Shown: one piece after another, positions 21,010 to 29,314 of the stretch
Layout of the letters: each line of letters opens with the position of its first letter
How positions within the stretch are numbered: position 1 is the stretch's first letter
IMG/VR virus record: IMGVR_UViG_3300035670_000099
Coordinates: 1 to 64,000 of that record
Source: a virus
Reading direction: 5' to 3' (one strand)
DNA length: 64,000 nucleotides
Made by a program: the position numbers and the translations under genes
The notes under the pieces: model-generated
Seen by the model: only the letters and a program-made list of their open reading frames with translations
Databases searched by the model: none
Told to the model about the DNA's origin: nothing

Positions 21010-22314
21010 ATGGACGTTACAATAATAAATTCTCCGGAGTCGGAGAGAGAACTTCTAAGTTATGTGTTAGTGCATGGCAACTTGGATATAGTTGAAAAAT
21101 ACGAGATACAGGAAGAAGATTTTTATGTGTTGGATTACAAAAAGCTATTTAAAGTATTTAAGACTTTAAATAATCAAGGCAAGCGCATTGACTTAATGGA
21201 AGTCAGCAATTTCTTAACTACAAATTCTGTTAAGTTAGTGGCGGAGCCGAAAGCATTAATAGCATCTATTCTGGATAGTGCGTATTACAATCCAGAGTCA
21301 GCAGCGTCTATAGTTAAGGACAAATCGCTCAGGAGGCGGATTATGTCAGCTGCTGAATTCGCAAAGAAAGAGTCCAACAACTTGCTTGTTGAGCCACAGG
21401 ACTTATTGGCATCTATGCAAGAGGAGTTGCTAAAAGTTGAAAGGCAAGTTCATGGGGACAGATATCAGCTGTACTCTGCTAATAAACTTGCTGTAAGCGT
21501 GTTTGATTACTTGACTTCAGAGCATCAAAAATTGCCTAATTTAGGCTGGTATTCACTTGATAATATACTAGAAGGCATTCGTCCGTGCGTGTACCTTGTA
21601 GCTGGCGGTACAGGCATGGGGAAAACGTCTTTTATGTTAGCTATGGCAATGCAATTGATGAAGCTGCATGGATTGCCTGCATTGTACTTTACTCCTGAAA
21701 TGACACAGGAGCAGTTTGCAACGAGAATGTTGTCAAACATTACTGGGATAAATTCTAGTGATTTGTTGCAGATTGGGAGAAATGAGCAACATCATAAGTG
21801 GGATGCAATTGTTCAAGGCATTGCACAGTTAGGGGATTTACCATTGTATGTGAACGATAATAGCTCACCTAGCATGGCAATTATTGAGTCAGATATTAGG
21901 AAAGTGATAGCTCAGCGTGGTGAGAAGATGGCTGTATTTGTGGATTATTTACAGCAATTGCCACCCGTTTCTAAAGATGGTGATTCTGCATCTGAGCTAG
22001 GACGACGGATGCAACTACTTGATAATATTTCTAAGAAATATCAAGTACCGCTATTTGTTGGTTGTCAGATTAATCGTAGTAACGCTACTACACAGGACAA
22101 ACGTCCTGATTTGTTTAGTATCCGTGGTAGTGGAGAGATCGCGGAAAAGGCAGCCGTTATCTTAGGATTGTTTCGTTCTGCTTATTATAGTAAAGATCCA
22201 GGAGATTATAGCTTTGAAGTTTCAGTGTTAAAACATCGATGGGGAAGGATGGGAGAGACTGCATATTTACGATGTGATTTAGGCACTTCATCTTTCTGGG
22301 ATGCAACAGTGTAG
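21010..22314 (+). CDS. dnaB: Replicative DNA helicase, DnaB family
   Basis: The 434-residue length is usual for DnaB. An N-terminal dimerisation domain (SPESERELLSYVLVHGNLDI to about residue 125) is followed by the RecA-like motor: Walker A GGTGMGKTS near residue 200, FTPEMTQEQFATRML, Walker B VFVDYLQQLP near 310, and GCQINRSNATTQDKRPD. It unwinds the phage DNA as a hexameric ring at the fork. It does not carry inteins, unlike many cyanobacterial DnaB proteins. Confidence 0.95.
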   Translation: MDVTIINSPESERELLSYVLVHGNLDIVEKYEIQEEDFYVLDYKKLFKVFKTLNNQGKRIDLMEVSNFLTTNSVKLVAEPKALIASILDSAYYNPESAASIVKDKSLRRRIMSAAEFAKKESNNLLVEPQDLLASMQEELLKVERQVHGDRYQLYSANKLAVSVFDYLTSEHQKLPNLGWYSLDNILEGIRPCVYLVAGGTGMGKTSFMLAMAMQLMKLHGLPALYFTPEMTQEQFATRMLSNITGINSSDLLQIGRNEQHHKWDAIVQGIAQLGDLPLYVNDNSSPSMAIIESDIRKVIAQRGEKMAVFVDYLQQLPPVSKDGDSASELGRRMQLLDNISKKYQVPLFVGCQINRSNATTQDKRPDLFSIRGSGEIAEKAAVILGLFRSAYYSKDPGDYSFEVSVLKHRWGRMGETAYLRCDLGTSSFWDATV

Positions 22315-22328
22315 CTTCTGTTGTTAAA

Positions 22329-22373
22329 CCTGCATTACTGTCAATATAATTAAAAAATAATGACAAATGCAGG
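22329..22373. promoter_or_regulatory. Inverted repeat spanning a promoter -10 and a ribosome-binding site
   Basis: CCTGCATT-AC-TGTCA (22329-22343) is complementary to TGACA-AATGCAGG (22361-22373), broken only by a two-base bulge. The 17-base loop holds the -10 TATAAT (22345-22350, with TTGTTA 18 bases upstream), and the right arm ends in the AGG that serves the ATG at 22380. It could be an operator, or an mRNA hairpin that hides the ribosome-binding site. Confidence 0.6.
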
Positions 22374-22379
22374 TATCTC

Positions 22380-22676
22380 ATGACAGAAGAAGAAAGAGAC
22401 TTAAGAAGGCGGGAAGCCCAAAAACGTTACTATGAGCGTTCCAAGCGTGGATATAAGCCATCTAGATGCAGTAAGTGTGGAGCTAGACTTAAAATTGATT
22501 CTAAGCACGCTCCTATTTGCTGGGGCTGTTGGTACAAAACTGACGAAGGCAAAGAGTATTTGCGAGACAAGCAACGTCTTTGCAGAAAGAGAAAAAAGTC
22601 AGATAATCTATTGACAATTACTAGAAAAAATACTATAGTAGATGAAACGATTAGTGTAGGTGTAGTATGGAATTAA
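22380..22676 (+). CDS. Small zinc-ribbon protein, 98 aa
   Basis: A highly charged N-terminal helix (MTEEERDLRRREAQKRYYER) leads to a CSKCG...CWGCW pair, a four-cysteine zinc ribbon at about residues 30-55, followed by a basic tail (DKQRLCRKRKKSDNLL). It probably binds nucleic acid. The start lies next to the inverted repeat at 22329-22373, which may control it. It overlaps the ERF gene by ten bases. Confidence 0.65.
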   Translation: MTEEERDLRRREAQKRYYERSKRGYKPSRCSKCGARLKIDSKHAPICWGCWYKTDEGKEYLRDKQRLCRKRKKSDNLLTITRKNTIVDETISVGVVWN

Positions 22677-23392
22677 TAAAAGCATTGATAGCAGCGGAAG
22701 AAGAGTTTGAACCAATCATCAAAGACTGCCGTAACAAGGCACAGAATTTTACGTATGCTTCTATGGAAGCAATCAATCAGGCTATTAAACCTGCTTTACG
22801 CAAGAATGGCTTAAATGTCATGTTTATCAATAGTCAAGAAGCGGATGAAGAAAATCCCACCTTGACACTTGTGTTGACTCACAAGTCGGGGGAGAAGATG
22901 GAAAGTTCAATGAGACTTACGCCATCAATTATGAAGAATAAAGATGGCAGGGAAATCCAAACATATGCTCAAGCTTTGGCTGCTGCTAATACATCAGCTA
23001 AAAGACTGCTGTTGACAAGTATGTTGAATCTTTCTTTGGAGGAAGATGAGGACAGTGTATTTAATCCTGCTGAAATGCAGGCTCATAGAGTTCCGCATCG
23101 GGCTTTACCACAGCAGCAGCAAAAAACATTTGAGAAAATATCGTCAGAGCAGCTTTTGACATTGAATCAGTTGCTTTACAAAAAAGGAATGGTGAACGAT
23201 AAATTCCAAGCAGACGATGCTCAGAGAGTAGCTGCGTCTTCTGTCATTAAAGAAGTCTGTGGAGGTATATTTGCAAGAGCTGATATTCCTCAGAAGCATT
23301 TTCAGGCATTGCTTACCAAACTAGATGCTATACCAGATGCATTAGAATCTTCTGAGGACACGAAAGAAGAAGACATAAGTAAGTGGATATAG
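22667..23392 (+). CDS. ERF-family single-strand annealing protein
   Basis: The N-terminal 130 residues fit the ERF family: FTYASMEAINQAIKPALRKN, then LTLVLTHKSGEKMESSMRL and REIQTYAQALAAANTSAKRL. ERF proteins anneal complementary single strands in phage recombination and genome circularisation. The C-terminal part (from about 140) is a glutamine/aspartate-rich, variable region. It is the last gene of the helicase unit and is followed by a terminator. Confidence 0.85.
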   Translation: MELIKALIAAEEEFEPIIKDCRNKAQNFTYASMEAINQAIKPALRKNGLNVMFINSQEADEENPTLTLVLTHKSGEKMESSMRLTPSIMKNKDGREIQTYAQALAAANTSAKRLLLTSMLNLSLEEDEDSVFNPAEMQAHRVPHRALPQQQQKTFEKISSEQLLTLNQLLYKKGMVNDKFQADDAQRVAASSVIKEVCGGIFARADIPQKHFQALLTKLDAIPDALESSEDTKEEDISKWI

Positions 23393-23402
23393 AGTAATTT
23401 TT

Positions 23403-23433
23403 ACCCGCTCTTGTTTAAGAGCGGGTATTTTTT
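23403..23433 (+). terminator. Rho-independent terminator of the helicase-ERF unit
   Basis: ACCCGCTCTT and AAGAGCGGGT form a perfect 10-bp stem with a GTTT loop, then ATTTTTTT on the plus strand. Confidence 0.88.
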
Positions 23434-24545
23434 TAGTTTCTTAATTGAATAGGCATTGTCAATCTGATATTCTTGTCTAAATCGTCTACATTGGTTAAAA
23501 TTACTGGACTTAACGGCTGATTTAGCTTAATTAATACTTCCTCCCCATCTAATGATTTTAATCCATCCAGGAGGTATTTTAAATTGAATGCAGTTGTTAC
23601 AGAGTCGCCAGATATTTGAACTGACTCAATAGCATCAACAGCAGAGCCAAGTTGTGGTTCTTCACTACTAATTTCTAATCTTTGATTACCAGCATCAAAC
23701 ACAACTTTAGCTATATTGTTGCGACTATCAGCCATAACACTAACTCTCTCCAATGCGCCGATAAAGTCTTTTTTGGGAGCGATAACAGAAGTTGCAAATT
23801 CTTTTGGGATTAGTCTTGAGTAGCTTGGGTATGTGCCTTCTAGAATTTTAGTTACTATTGTTATTTCTGCTGTTTGGAAGTAAGCAGTGTAATCTTTCAT
23901 AGTAAAACTTAGCTCATCATAAGCCTTAACAATCCTGGAAATTTCTGTTAAGACTTTAGCTGGAATTGTTACTTCCATTGTTTCTAATTCTTTGTCATGA
24001 GCAAATTTATGTACAGATAATCTATGTCCGTCTGTACTAGCTAGTGTGATAAATAAATCAGAGACAGTAATATTTACTCCTTGTAGAATTTGCTTTGTCT
24101 CATCTGTTGATGCGGAGAACAATACGGCTTTTAAGCCCTGTAGAAAAGACTCTGCTGGTAATTTAAGTTTGTCATCTTCATCTTGAACCATTGGTATTTC
24201 TGGATATTCTGACGCACTTAGTGCGTTGATTTTCACCTTTCCAGTTTTGTGTTTGATAATTACTGTACTATCATCCAAAGTAACGGATAAATCGCATAAT
24301 TGAATACGATTTACTGTATCTAACAACAAACTTGCTGGTAAGCAAATTGAACCATTTGTATCTGTGCTACAATTGATTCTAGCTGTTATCCCAAAACTTA
24401 AATCGAATCCAGTGATAGTAAGCAAGTCGTCTTTAGCTGTTAACAATACCGTGCCTAATATTGGATGGGTGGGACGACTTGGGACGGCTTTAGAAACCAT
24501 TTGTAAAGCATTAGCCAGCATTTTTTGGTTAACGTGAAATTTCAT
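23433..24545 (-). CDS. dnaN: DNA polymerase III beta subunit (sliding clamp)
   Basis: The 370-residue length and the three-domain pattern match bacterial DnaN: MKFHVNQKMLANALQMVSKA, VPSRPTHPILGTVLL, TDGHRLSVHKF and the terminal VILTNVDDLDKNIRLTMPIQ. A ring of two subunits tethers polymerase to DNA. A phage copy with no phage polymerase in view suggests that it rebuilds or outcompetes the host replisome. It is a single minus-strand gene between plus-strand blocks. Confidence 0.93.
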   Translation of the reverse strand: MKFHVNQKMLANALQMVSKAVPSRPTHPILGTVLLTAKDDLLTITGFDLSFGITARINCSTDTNGSICLPASLLLDTVNRIQLCDLSVTLDDSTVIIKHKTGKVKINALSASEYPEIPMVQDEDDKLKLPAESFLQGLKAVLFSASTDETKQILQGVNITVSDLFITLASTDGHRLSVHKFAHDKELETMEVTIPAKVLTEISRIVKAYDELSFTMKDYTAYFQTAEITIVTKILEGTYPSYSRLIPKEFATSVIAPKKDFIGALERVSVMADSRNNIAKVVFDAGNQRLEISSEEPQLGSAVDAIESVQISGDSVTTAFNLKYLLDGLKSLDGEEVLIKLNQPLSPVILTNVDDLDKNIRLTMPIQLRN

Positions 24546-24579
24546 TTTGTGTTAAAAAATAAAGGTGTCATTTAATTAT

Positions 24580-26085
24580 ATGATAAATGTCAAGTTAAAT
24601 CCTAAAAATAAAACAAAAATTAAACAAAAAACTATTGATATCTTGACACAAGATGGGAGATCTAATTCACTGGATAATTTTTACCAAGTCCCTAGGAAGT
24701 ATGGAGATTTTTTAGAAGAATGTTGTCGTATACGTTCTGGTAATAAATTTATTCCATTTATGCCATTTGATTATCAAAAAGTTGTTAGTGACTTGATTGA
24801 TGACTACCGTGGCATAATGATTTTTAAGACAAGACAATTAGGATTAACAGAATGTATTTCTGCTAAGTTCTTGCACAAAGCATTATTAAATCCAGCGTAT
24901 GCTTCTGCTGTTTTATCGTTGGGACAAAAAGAGTCGTCTAACATTGCTGTACGTATTCAATCAATGCCTGCTAACGTAAAAGATCTTAAATTTTTAACTA
25001 AATCTAAAACTGAAATTCACTTCCAGAATGCTGGTAAAATATGGTTTCGTCCAGCCACAGATAATGCTACGCGTTCTTTGGAATCTGTTAGTGATATTTT
25101 TTATGATGAAGCTGCTTTTCCTCCAAATTTTAGTGAGATTTATGCCTCATCAACACCATCTCAAGAAGCGGTAGGGGAGAATGCTAGAACTATAATGGCT
25201 ACTACAATGTCACAACTAGGTAAGTTATCGACATTTTGGCAAATGTTCAATAGCGCTAATCCTGTGGATGCAGAATCTATAATTCAACGGATAAAGTTGG
25301 GGAAAGAAGAGCCATGTTATTGGTGGATAGATGACAATGGTTGGGCGAAAGTTATTATCCACTGGAAAGCACACCCTGTATATTCTTCTGTACCTGACTT
25401 CTTAGAGAAAACTAAGAAGAAACACAAGCTAACAGATGATGCTTTGAACAGAGAATATAATTTAGGCATTCCTGACTCAGGTGGTGCATTATTCAGTTAT
25501 GAATATGTCTCTAAATGCGCAGTCGGTAGTTGGCAATTACCAAACAAAGATAGATATTATATGGCTGCTTTAGATCCAAATTTTGGTGGTACAGACTATT
25601 GGGAATATTTGATTATTGACATTACAGAAACTCCTTATCAAGTAGTTGCAGAATATAGAGAAAACTCTAGACAATCTTTGTATTGTATAGACAAAACGCT
25701 GGAGTTATCTGATGCCTATAATCCAGTTTTAACAGTGATAGAACATAATTCAGGTGGTGCTATTATTGCAGCTGAAATCTCCAAATTGAGGCGTAATTTA
25801 TCAATTGAAACTGTAGCTACTACCAACGTATCTAAAGTGCAAAATACAGATAGATTAGCGTTAGCTTTAGAAAAACAAGAAGTTATATTCCCCTACAATT
25901 GGGATGGATTAACAGAATTTGGCGCGTTCTCTTTGCAAAGCAGAAAAGCTATGTACGGACATGACGACTGTGTTATGTGCCTTGCTATTGCTTTTGCTAA
26001 ATTAGATGTTGCTTTAAGACGCAAAGGTACTGCCCTAGAAGGAGATCTAGGAACTATCGCGGGACGTAAAAGCAGATTTAGATAA
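24580..26085 (+). CDS. terL: Terminase large subunit
   Basis: The packaging motor has an ATPase half with an atypical Walker A (MIFKTRQLGLTE near residue 85) and Walker B-glutamate (SDIFYDEAAFPP near residue 175). The RNase H-like nuclease half carries acidic motifs MAALDPNFGG, VIEHNSGGAI and GHDDCVMCLAIAFAKLDVAL. It cuts concatemers and pumps DNA into the prohead through the portal. The ATG at 24580 is preferred to a GTG at 24565. I found no clear small terminase gene beside it. Confidence 0.92.
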   Translation: MINVKLNPKNKTKIKQKTIDILTQDGRSNSLDNFYQVPRKYGDFLEECCRIRSGNKFIPFMPFDYQKVVSDLIDDYRGIMIFKTRQLGLTECISAKFLHKALLNPAYASAVLSLGQKESSNIAVRIQSMPANVKDLKFLTKSKTEIHFQNAGKIWFRPATDNATRSLESVSDIFYDEAAFPPNFSEIYASSTPSQEAVGENARTIMATTMSQLGKLSTFWQMFNSANPVDAESIIQRIKLGKEEPCYWWIDDNGWAKVIIHWKAHPVYSSVPDFLEKTKKKHKLTDDALNREYNLGIPDSGGALFSYEYVSKCAVGSWQLPNKDRYYMAALDPNFGGTDYWEYLIIDITETPYQVVAEYRENSRQSLYCIDKTLELSDAYNPVLTVIEHNSGGAIIAAEISKLRRNLSIETVATTNVSKVQNTDRLALALEKQEVIFPYNWDGLTEFGAFSLQSRKAMYGHDDCVMCLAIAFAKLDVALRRKGTALEGDLGTIAGRKSRFR

Positions 26086-26090
26086 GGAAA

Positions 26091-26112
26091 GCCCTGTTGA
26101 AGAGAAGGGCAT
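26091..26112 (+). other. Short hairpin between terL and portal
   Basis: GCCCT and AGGGC pair around a 12-base loop right after the TerL stop. No U run follows, so it is a possible processing or stability element rather than a terminator. Confidence 0.3.
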
Positions 26113-26151
26113 AGAGAGGGATAAAATTATTGTACCAAAAATTTTCTATAT

Positions 26152-26180
26152 TACAGTTTTGCGTATATGTAACATATAAT
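26152..26180 (+). promoter_or_regulatory. Possible promoter before the portal gene
   Basis: TTACAG, about 18 bases, TATAAT (26175-26180), 30 bases before the portal ATG. The -35 is weak, so this is a tentative call. Confidence 0.45.
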
Positions 26181-26210
26181 TAAAATTATATTATTTAATA
26201 ACATTTTTGT

Positions 26211-27482
26211 ATGGTTAATTACGGAAAAATATTTAGCAAACTTTGGCAATTTTTTAGAGGCTCTAATAATCTAGAAGGCATTAGGCAATCTGTTATTTAT
26301 CCGCACACTCAAACTAAAAATTATTTCGATTTACCAGAAACGCCTATACGTCCGGTACACGGTGATTTGAATATATCTTACGAACTTCTGGAGATGTATT
26401 ATTGGAGTTATGAATACAGGCACTCCATTGATACTATCGCATCTGATTGCTTCCAGGAAGTTGAAGGACAAGTCAGCAGTTGGTATGTCAATCCTACTTT
26501 AAGTGATGGCACAGTTGTTAGTCCAGAAGTGCTGGAAATAGCCAAAGAGCTATCAGAGTACAGATATGGTAAAGAACTAGTATTAGGCGGTGATTTTTTA
26601 ATTAGAGCAGCGATAGAAGCGTTAGCGTTTGGCGACAGTTTCGTTGAATTAGGCATTGGTAAAACAGGAATTGGTAATAATGATTGGGACATTGTTTCTA
26701 GTCAGTATTTACCTACTTTCTCTGTATTTGTGGAAAAGACTAGCAGTAATCAAACAGTAAGTTATATTCAACGTACAAGAGTCATGCCATCGGAGGATGA
26801 TATTCAATTCAATCCTGTTAAAATACTGCATTTTAAATACAAATCTAGAGGATTGTATGGCAATTCTATTGGATTTCCTTCTATAGAAACATGGCGTAAA
26901 TTCAAAGAGTGTTCTGTGGCATTAGAGACAGCAGCGCGAGATGTGGGGATTACTCCATGGTTGCATATTTTGCCAGAAGACAAGACGGAACAAGACAGAA
27001 TAGATTACATGCAGCGTCATGAATCTATGTCAGCAAGTGGTATTATTACCAATTTGTATTTACTGTCTGGCTCTGATGTTAAAAAAGCTGCTGGAACAAG
27101 TGGTGATTCATTAGCTCCTTTAATTGATTATTGGCTAAAGCTAAGATATCAATGCATTCCTCCTAGAGTGCCTGCATGGATATTTCCAGGATTAGCAGAA
27201 TCCACAGGTTCTAGAGATATTCATGGACAGCCAGCGTTAACTTATAGTCGTCTAATTGGTGAAGTCCGTTCCTTGATTGGAGAGCAAGTTAGATGGGCAA
27301 TTTGTCTAAAAATGGTATTAAGATATGGATACGATTTTTACATTGCTAACAGGCATTTTGATGTCAAATGGCCTAAGTGGGTATTAACTCCTAACTCTGA
27401 ATACACACAAGTCATGGGTGAGTTTGCTTCTCCTACTGATATTCCAACAACTACAGAATCTCCGGAGTCATATGGAAACTAA
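26211..27482 (+). CDS. Portal protein
   Basis: A 423-residue protein with portal-type features: an N-terminal helical region, YYWSYEYRHSIDTIASDCFQ, then QFNPVKILHFKYKSRGLYGN and SIGFPSIETWRKFKECSVAL (the clip/stem region), and LIDYWLKLRYQCIPPRVPAW. Twelve copies form the DNA channel at one capsid vertex. It follows terL and precedes the minor head protein, the standard order. The C terminus overlaps the next small gene. Confidence 0.88.
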   Translation: MVNYGKIFSKLWQFFRGSNNLEGIRQSVIYPHTQTKNYFDLPETPIRPVHGDLNISYELLEMYYWSYEYRHSIDTIASDCFQEVEGQVSSWYVNPTLSDGTVVSPEVLEIAKELSEYRYGKELVLGGDFLIRAAIEALAFGDSFVELGIGKTGIGNNDWDIVSSQYLPTFSVFVEKTSSNQTVSYIQRTRVMPSEDDIQFNPVKILHFKYKSRGLYGNSIGFPSIETWRKFKECSVALETAARDVGITPWLHILPEDKTEQDRIDYMQRHESMSASGIITNLYLLSGSDVKKAAGTSGDSLAPLIDYWLKLRYQCIPPRVPAWIFPGLAESTGSRDIHGQPALTYSRLIGEVRSLIGEQVRWAICLKMVLRYGYDFYIANRHFDVKWPKWVLTPNSEYTQVMGEFASPTDIPTTTESPESYGN

Positions 27483-27645
27483 TTTTATTCCAACTGAACA
27501 ATCAAATTTAGAGCCGTTAGAAACATTACTAAGACGTGCTTTAATCTTCCCTGAAGATGTTGACAAATACATTGAAGATTGGGACGAAAATAATCCAGAT
27601 TATGCCGGATTACTCAATGCTGAAATTTTACCAGAGGAGACATAA
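27472..27645 (+). CDS. Small acidic protein between portal and minor head genes, 57 aa
   Basis: METNFIPTEQSNLEPLETLL is followed by RRALIFPEDVDKYIEDWDEN, a strongly acidic sequence. The ATG lies inside the end of the portal gene and its stop overlaps the next start as TAATG, so it is translated within the head operon. I do not recognise it; a head-assembly accessory or scaffold fragment is possible. Confidence 0.6.
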   Translation: METNFIPTEQSNLEPLETLLRRALIFPEDVDKYIEDWDENNPDYAGLLNAEILPEET

Positions 27646-28343
27646 TGGATTTTGCGTTTGATCCAAAAACTCAAAGATTTAGATATACTTCTGGTATTTT
27701 TGCTGGTAAATTTGTGTCTAGAGCAGATGTCCAAGAAATTATAGAAAATGGAATTAAACGATTAAAAACTGATATAAAAACTGTAACTGAATTATTATTA
27801 AATAATAAAATCAGTGTAAGTACTTGGGAATCTACTATGGCTGAGATTATCAAGAAAGGAGACACACAATCTTATCTAGCAGGCAAAGGAGGTAAGTACA
27901 TTTTTAAATCTAGAGACAAAGGCATTGTAGGTAAAGCCTTAGCTGAGGAATATGCTTACTTACGTCGTTTCTCTCAAGAAATTAAAAATGGCAATTTATC
28001 ACCTTCTCAGATAAAAGACAGAGCCAACAAGTATGGAGATTCTTTCTATAAATTCTATGAAAGAGGACGCGCTGAATCTCACAAAGAAGCTGGATTTAGA
28101 TGGGAGAAATGGATAATTGGTGCTTACAACAATGTTTGTCCAGATTGCATAGCTTATTCATTATCTGGTTGGCAATTAATTGGACACTTCCCACCAATTG
28201 GTGTGGCAACAGCATGTAAAATGCGTTGTAGATGCCATAAAGACTATTCTAGTAATGTTAGTAAACCTGATTTAAATTTATTAAATTCAAGACAAGGATG
28301 GATTAATCATGCTGCAAATTATGGAACTTACAAAGTCTGCTAA
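27645..28343 (+). CDS. Minor head (SPP1 gp7-like head morphogenesis) protein
   Basis: A helical front is followed by the gp7/Mu gpF signature: RGRAESHKEAGFRWEKWII, then the paired cysteines of NVCPDCIAYS and GVATACKMRCRCH. Such proteins bind the portal and are injected with or help deliver DNA. The AGAGGAGA ribosome-binding site and TAATG overlap tie it to the genes before it. Confidence 0.82.
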   Translation: MDFAFDPKTQRFRYTSGIFAGKFVSRADVQEIIENGIKRLKTDIKTVTELLLNNKISVSTWESTMAEIIKKGDTQSYLAGKGGKYIFKSRDKGIVGKALAEEYAYLRRFSQEIKNGNLSPSQIKDRANKYGDSFYKFYERGRAESHKEAGFRWEKWIIGAYNNVCPDCIAYSLSGWQLIGHFPPIGVATACKMRCRCHKDYSSNVSKPDLNLLNSRQGWINHAANYGTYKVC

Positions 28344-29013
28344 ACGTGTTTTATATATGGGAACTCCTATTCCAGAAGATTTAGATAAAATCAAATCATT
28401 GACAAAGCAAGAATGGGAAGCTGATGAATGGTTTATTGTTCCTTTAAGAGCATCTGATAATTTGGTAAGTCGCAATTACAAAGTATGGCATGACAATGTT
28501 TTAGAACAAATGCCACAGCAATTAATTGGTAAAAGTTTACTTAAAAATCATGATTGGGATAATGTAGAAAATTCTACTGGTTTTATTTTAGATGCTTTTT
28601 TAGCTAATGACTCTTTGCCAGAATATAGTCAAGATAAAATGTACAAAAACTTATCTTTTATTAAAGACAAAGGATATAAATGTGTTTACTGTATTGCTGC
28701 TATCCATGCTTCAAAAGCACAAGATATCATGGATATTAAGACAATGCGGATTAGTAAATGTTCTACTGGTGGTGTCTTATCTGAAGTAGATATTATTTGC
28801 CCAAACTGTTCTGCTGAATATGGTAGAGAAGTTAGCTTTTTTGAAGTAGACGAATATGGCAATTATATCTGTCCTCATCAAATACCAGGTGGATATGATT
28901 ATGACGAGGACGACGAATTAGCTGATTACGCTATTTGGAATGGAGTGTTCGATGGAGTCGAATTGTCCTTGGTTGTTTGCGGCAATCTGTTCAAAGCTGA
29001 AATCATTAGATAG
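28309..29013 (+). CDS. Probable prohead maturation protease
   Basis: Features seen in phage prohead proteases are present: FIVPLRASDNLVSRNYKVW, a candidate catalytic His in LLKNHDWDN with GFILDAFL after it, then SKCSTGGVLSEVDIICPNCS and a late C-HQIPGGYDY zinc-like block that recurs in T4-type and XkdF-type proteases. It would trim capsid and scaffold during assembly. Its position after portal and minor head genes fits. The last 96 bases overlap, on the opposite strand, the end of the fibre-island gene. Confidence 0.5.
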   Translation: MLQIMELTKSAKRVLYMGTPIPEDLDKIKSLTKQEWEADEWFIVPLRASDNLVSRNYKVWHDNVLEQMPQQLIGKSLLKNHDWDNVENSTGFILDAFLANDSLPEYSQDKMYKNLSFIKDKGYKCVYCIAAIHASKAQDIMDIKTMRISKCSTGGVLSEVDIICPNCSAEYGREVSFFEVDEYGNYICPHQIPGGYDYDEDDELADYAIWNGVFDGVELSLVVCGNLFKAEIIR

Positions 29014-29313
29014 TTCCTCTAATTCTTCACTAGAAATTAATTGATAAGTCACAGGCATAATAATCTGTGGTAATATCAAATCTCCTACATCTTCCTGTGT
29101 TGGAACTGGGAAGATGTAAAAATCTTTGAACTCTTTAATCTCCGCCCATGTCGTAGTTTTAACAGCATTTATATCCGGCTCTCCTGTCTCCGCATTCACA
29201 GATATTATGCCTTCTGGCGTGACTAATTCTGGTGGAAACATAGATGCTAAAGTGACATTAATATAATTTAATGCCGTTTGTGCGTCTTCTTTGTTTGTGA
29301 ATTTGTAATACAT
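28918..29313 (-). CDS. Hypothetical protein at the end of the fibre island, 131 aa
   Basis: MYYKFTNKEDAQTALNYINV and a proline-bearing middle (FYIFPVPTQEDVGDLILPQI) are followed by an acidic tail. It starts one base after the adhesin stop codon, so it is the last gene of the minus-strand fibre transcript, a position often held by small fibre-assembly proteins. Its 3' end overlaps the protease gene by 96 bases in opposite orientation. Confidence 0.55.
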   Translation of the reverse strand: MYYKFTNKEDAQTALNYINVTLASMFPPELVTPEGIISVNAETGEPDINAVKTTTWAEIKEFKDFYIFPVPTQEDVGDLILPQIIMPVTYQLISSEELEELSNDFSFEQIAANNQGQFDSIEHSIPNSVIS

Positions 29314-29314
29314 A

